The notes below the pieces were generated by a model. The model saw only the letters and a program-made list of their open reading frames with translations. It ran no database searches and was not told where the DNA came from. Source: CAZKEW01 sp964558915 (GTDB taxonomy: Bacteria; Acidobacteriota; Aminicenantia; Aminicenantales; UBA8522). Taken from it: a stretch of 9,205 nt of DNA. Positions 6,836 through 9,205 of this stretch are shown here, piece by piece (the first letter of the stretch is position 1; the number at the start of each line of letters is the position of its first letter). The translations under genes and the position numbers were made by a program. The stretch spans positions 1 to 9,205 of the forward strand of contig CAZLFV010000103.1 of assembly GCA_964558915.1 (NCBI GenBank), in the 5' to 3' direction.

Positions 6836-6924
6836 TGTCATCGCGAGCCTCCGAAGGAGGCGCGGCGATCTCAATAAAAACCGATGAGATTGCCACGGCT
6901 GGCATAGCCAGCCTCGCAATGACA
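6836..6924 (+). repeat. paired-hairpin REP/MITE-like palindromic element
   Basis: This 89-bp element lies in the lexA-dinB gap. Its ends are inverted copies, TGTCATCGCGAG and the complement of TGTCATTGCGAG, with inner GGCGATCTC facing GAGATTGCC. Each arm holds its own perfect hairpin: GCCTCC/GGAGGC with a 3-base loop (6847-6861) and GGCTGGC/GCCAGCC with a 3-base loop (6897-6913). The layout matches the dispersed TTGCGAG...GCAATCTC palindromes common in many environmental bacterial genomes, thought to be moved by REP-associated transposases. No transposase is encoded here. It ends 16 bases before dinB and may influence read-through or mRNA stability. Confidence 0.75.
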
Positions 6925-6940
6925 TGGAAATGAGGTTGAG

Positions 6941-8164
6941 ATGAAACGCCGCTCGATCGTCCATATCGATATCGACGCCTTTTTCGCAGCCGTCGAGGAG
7001 CTCCTCAACCCGGCCCTCAAAGGGAAGCCGGTCATTGTCGGCGGGCTACCTCATGAGCGGGGCGTGGCCTCGACCTGCAACTACGAGGCGCGGCGCTACG
7101 GCGTTCACACCGGGATGCCCCTGCGTCAGGCCTACCAGCTCTGCCCCAACGGGCTCTTCATCCGCGGCAACAGCCAGGTTTACCAGGCTTTCTCCGAAAA
7201 ATTCTTCCATATCCTCTATGAATACACGCCGGACATCGAGGAGGCCTCGCTCGACGAAGCGTATCTCGACCTGACCCACTGCCGGCCGCTCTATTCTTCC
7301 TTTTCCGCCGCCGCCCGCCGGATCAAGGCCCGGGTCGAAAAAGAGCTGGGGCTTAAAGTTTCCGTCGGCCTCGCCCCCAACAAGATCCTGGCCAAGCTGG
7401 CGACAAAGAAGGCCAAACCGGCCGGTTTCTTCGAGGTCGAAACGGGAAAGGAAGAGGCCTTCCTCCGCGACCTGGGCATTGAATGTCTTCCCGGGATCGG
7501 GCCCAAAGCCCAGGTCATCCTCCGCATGCTCAACATCCACAAGATCGGCGACCTCTGGGGGATGCCGCGGCCCGCGCTGCGCTCGATCTTCGGCCTGGAA
7601 GGCGAGGAAGTCTATCTCCAGTCGCGGGGCATCGACAGCCGGCCTGTGTTCACCCGCCCCGTGCCCAAGTCCGTTTCGCGGGAAACGACGTTTCTCGAAG
7701 ACCTCTGGGACAGGCGCCTGCTCCTTGCCCATCTGGCTTATCTCTGCGACCGGTTGACTCTGGGTCTGCGGGAGGAGCGCGTTTTCGCGCACGTCATCGA
7801 GGTCAAGGCTCGCTACTCCGACTTCAAGACCGAGGTGCGGCGCCACCTTCTTCTGACCCCGCTCCAGGAAATGGGCGCCATCTACCGGATTGCCGAGGAG
7901 CTTTTCCTCAAGCTTTTCTCCTCGTCGCGCCTGGCCTTGCGGCTTGTCGGGGTGAAAGCTTCGGAACTGGTCAGGGTCAGGCCGCTCTCGCTCTTTGAGC
8001 CTTACTCCGACCGCGAAGAACGCCTGGGAGCGGCCATGGACCGGGTGAGGGAAAAGTACGGGTTCGGCTCGCTCCTCACGGTCCGGGAAAAGATGCTGGA
8101 TGCCATCTACGAATTCGAGCAGAAGCGCGGGTTTGTCCTCAAGACGGCGTCGCTGACGAGGTGA
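6941..8164 (+). CDS. dinB: DNA polymerase IV, Y-family translesion polymerase
   Basis: This 407-residue enzyme copies past damaged bases at low fidelity. The palm has HIDIDAFFAAVE with D10 as metal ligand and F15 as the likely steric gate, and SLDEAYLD with D105 and E106 as the catalytic pair. The polymerase is therefore predicted active, unlike ImuB proteins, which lack these acids. SVGLAPNKILAKLA at 141-154 and the helix-hairpin-helix LPGIGPKA at 183-190 are family hallmarks. A little-finger domain spans about 245-350. The usual clamp-binding QL[S/D]LF appears as PLSLF at 348-352, with the glutamine replaced by proline. GAGG at 6932-6935 is five bases before the ATG. The gene follows lexA by 149 bases and runs into a dnaE-like gene, so SOS control by LexA is likely. 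Confidence 0.96.
   Translation: MKRRSIVHIDIDAFFAAVEELLNPALKGKPVIVGGLPHERGVASTCNYEARRYGVHTGMPLRQAYQLCPNGLFIRGNSQVYQAFSEKFFHILYEYTPDIEEASLDEAYLDLTHCRPLYSSFSAAARRIKARVEKELGLKVSVGLAPNKILAKLATKKAKPAGFFEVETGKEEAFLRDLGIECLPGIGPKAQVILRMLNIHKIGDLWGMPRPALRSIFGLEGEEVYLQSRGIDSRPVFTRPVPKSVSRETTFLEDLWDRRLLLAHLAYLCDRLTLGLREERVFAHVIEVKARYSDFKTEVRRHLLLTPLQEMGAIYRIAEELFLKLFSSSRLALRLVGVKASELVRVRPLSLFEPYSDREERLGAAMDRVREKYGFGSLLTVREKMLDAIYEFEQKRGFVLKTASLTR
8158..8164 (+). promoter_or_regulatory. ribosome-binding site of dnaE-like gene overlapping dinB stop
   Basis: GAGGTGA is a seven-base Shine-Dalgarno match whose last three bases are the dinB stop codon. It lies six bases before the ATG at 8171. It fixes that start and implies translational coupling of the two polymerases. 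Confidence 0.75.
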
Positions 8165-8170
8165 TTGGCC

Positions 8171-9205
8171 ATGTTTATTCCGTTGCGCCTTCACTCTGTT
8201 TATAGTCGAGGGAAGGGGAGCTCTACCCTGGAGGAAGCGGCGTCATGGGCTTCGAGAAAGGGCCTTCAAGCGGCCGCTCTCGCGGATATCGAGAACTTTT
8301 ACGGCTGGGCAAAGTGGAAGAGGGCAGCGGAGGCGCGGGGGTCCAGGCCTCTTTTCGGCTGTGAGATCGAGATTGCGGGCCGAACCTTTATTTTTCTTGT
8401 CAAGAACCGGGAAGGTTACTGGAACCTGATGGAGATTTTCAACCAGAAAGGGAGGCGACTGGCTGAAGGAGAAGGGAAAAGAGTGGGAGGCGACGGATTA
8501 GGAGGAGAGAAGGCTGGCAAGCCGGAAAGAGGTAAAGAAACAATAGGGGCGGGGACGCTTCAGCTGAAAACAGACGGTCTGATAACCATCTATATTCCCA
8601 AGCCCGATGACATAGATCTCCCTGAGAAACTCAAGGTGGGCACAAAAAGCGGCGGCCACAGGGATAATGCCGGCTTCAACCGCACTTCAATCGGCGGGGG
8701 CACTGGCGCCAGTCCCAGTGACTTTATGGGTGGAGACTTTTACTTGGGCGGTGATTTCTCGAATTTTGAGAGAGCGGCAGAGTGGGCGCGCGCCTCCAAC
8801 CTTCCCCTCGTCTGGGCCAACCCGCTGAAGTTTATTACTAGCCCGGATCGCCTGGTCCTTCTTCACGCCATCGCCAAGAAAATTCCGTTTCCACCGGAAA
8901 AGGAGAAGCTCGCCGGCACCATGAGCCTTTTCGGCCCGGACCAGGAAGGCCTGGCCGTGAAAAGATTCGGCGCCGAAGTGAAGCCGGCGTTCGAGCGGAC
9001 GTTCGAAATCGCCGAGAAGTGCGGCTTCGGCTTTGAGGACATCGTGCCGCCTTTACCAGAGGACCTTTTTCCTGTAAGGCTCGGCGATGTCGTGATGGAA
9101 CGGCTCCGGAACCTCAAGAACCTGAGCTGGCGGGAGAGACAGCGGGCGCGCCACGAGCTCGAGGTCATCGAGAAATCCGGGTTCGCGCCTTATTTTCTCA
9201 TCGTT
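8171..9205 (+). CDS. DnaE-type DNA polymerase III alpha subunit, error-prone-like (partial, 3' end cut)
   Basis: The frame stays open from ATG 8171 to the window edge, giving the first 345 residues of a protein that should exceed 1000. The N-terminus is a PHP domain (LRLHSVYSRGKG at 5-16, LADIENFYG at 37-45, GCEIE at 63-67). Residues about 265-345 match the DnaE PHP-to-palm junction, ending RHELEVIEKSGFAPYFLIV. The first PHP HxH is R6-L-H8, the usual TDH is ADI, and the usual NDxHY is NPLKF (217-221), so the metal site is largely lost. Gly/Lys-rich low-complexity stretches at about 95-130 and 155-190 are insertions within PHP. Coupling to dinB and lexA points to an SOS-induced DnaE2-like translesion polymerase rather than the replicative copy, but the catalytic palm is outside the window. 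Confidence 0.85.
   Translation, partial: MFIPLRLHSVYSRGKGSSTLEEAASWASRKGLQAAALADIENFYGWAKWKRAAEARGSRPLFGCEIEIAGRTFIFLVKNREGYWNLMEIFNQKGRRLAEGEGKRVGGDGLGGEKAGKPERGKETIGAGTLQLKTDGLITIYIPKPDDIDLPEKLKVGTKSGGHRDNAGFNRTSIGGGTGASPSDFMGGDFYLGGDFSNFERAAEWARASNLPLVWANPLKFITSPDRLVLLHAIAKKIPFPPEKEKLAGTMSLFGPDQEGLAVKRFGAEVKPAFERTFEIAEKCGFGFEDIVPPLPEDLFPVRLGDVVMERLRNLKNLSWRERQRARHELEVIEKSGFAPYFLIV

Noticed and set aside
6815..6843. Separate dinB promoter starting with TTGACG at 6815
   Set aside because: The matching position 17 bases later is TCATCG, a poor -10 box. No alternative -10 is present before the REP element.
7046..8194. 382-codon open frame on the minus strand opposite dinB
   Set aside because: It mirrors dinB and reflects the high G+C third positions of that gene. 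The product is Pro/Glu/Arg-rich with no recognisable motif, while dinB on the + strand has all catalytic residues.

Overview
This bacterial window carries two functional blocks that meet at a divergent promoter region around 6050-6165. The organism cannot be named from the sequence. The genes have strong Shine-Dalgarno sites and sigma70-like promoters, G+C is moderate to high, and a GTCATTGCGAG-type palindromic repeat is present. Together with an exported Xaa-Pro peptidase, an M20 amidohydrolase and a Na+ symporter, this would suit an uncultivated peptide-using heterotroph such as the Acidobacteriota/Aminicenantes group. That placement is a low-confidence inference.

Left block (about 1-6048): uptake and peptide/amide catabolism. 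A + strand operon runs DUF3311 small membrane protein (110-331), sodium:solute symporter (328-1794, ATGA overlap), M20D amidohydrolase (1816-2985). It converges, with a single base between the stop codons, on three minus-strand genes. In transcription order these are a DUF169 cysteine-rich protein (6048-5320), an exported or anchored SCP2-like plus cupin fusion (5218-4421), and an exported M24 Xaa-Pro aminopeptidase-like enzyme (4333-2987). The M24 gene has a convincing promoter of its own. A plausible reading is that the exported peptidase trims proline-containing peptides outside the cytoplasm, the symporter imports a small carboxylate or amino acid derivative, and the amidohydrolase cleaves N-acyl amino acids inside. 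The substrates are not readable from the sequence.

Right block (6165-9205): an SOS mutagenesis cassette. A self-cleaving LexA repressor (6165-6791) is followed by a catalytically intact Y-family polymerase DinB (6941-8164). The start of a DnaE-type C-family polymerase (8171 to the window edge) comes next, with its ribosome-binding site overlapping the dinB stop codon. This resembles the lexA-imuA-imuB-dnaE2 damage-inducible cassettes but has no imuA, an apparently active DinB instead of a catalytically dead ImuB, and a DnaE whose PHP domain has lost most metal-binding residues and gained glycine/lysine-rich insertions. The lexA promoter (TTGACA-N17-TATTTT) holds a 16-bp palindrome in its spacer that is a good candidate LexA operator. 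A paired-hairpin REP/MITE-like element lies between lexA and dinB.

Stretches without genes are short. They are 1-109 (possibly the tail of an upstream gene plus a ribosome-binding site), 4334-4420 (M24 promoter), 5219-5319 (ribosome-binding site only), 6049-6164 (two divergent promoters) and 6792-6940 (hairpin and REP element). No tRNA, rRNA, CRISPR array or insertion sequence was seen.
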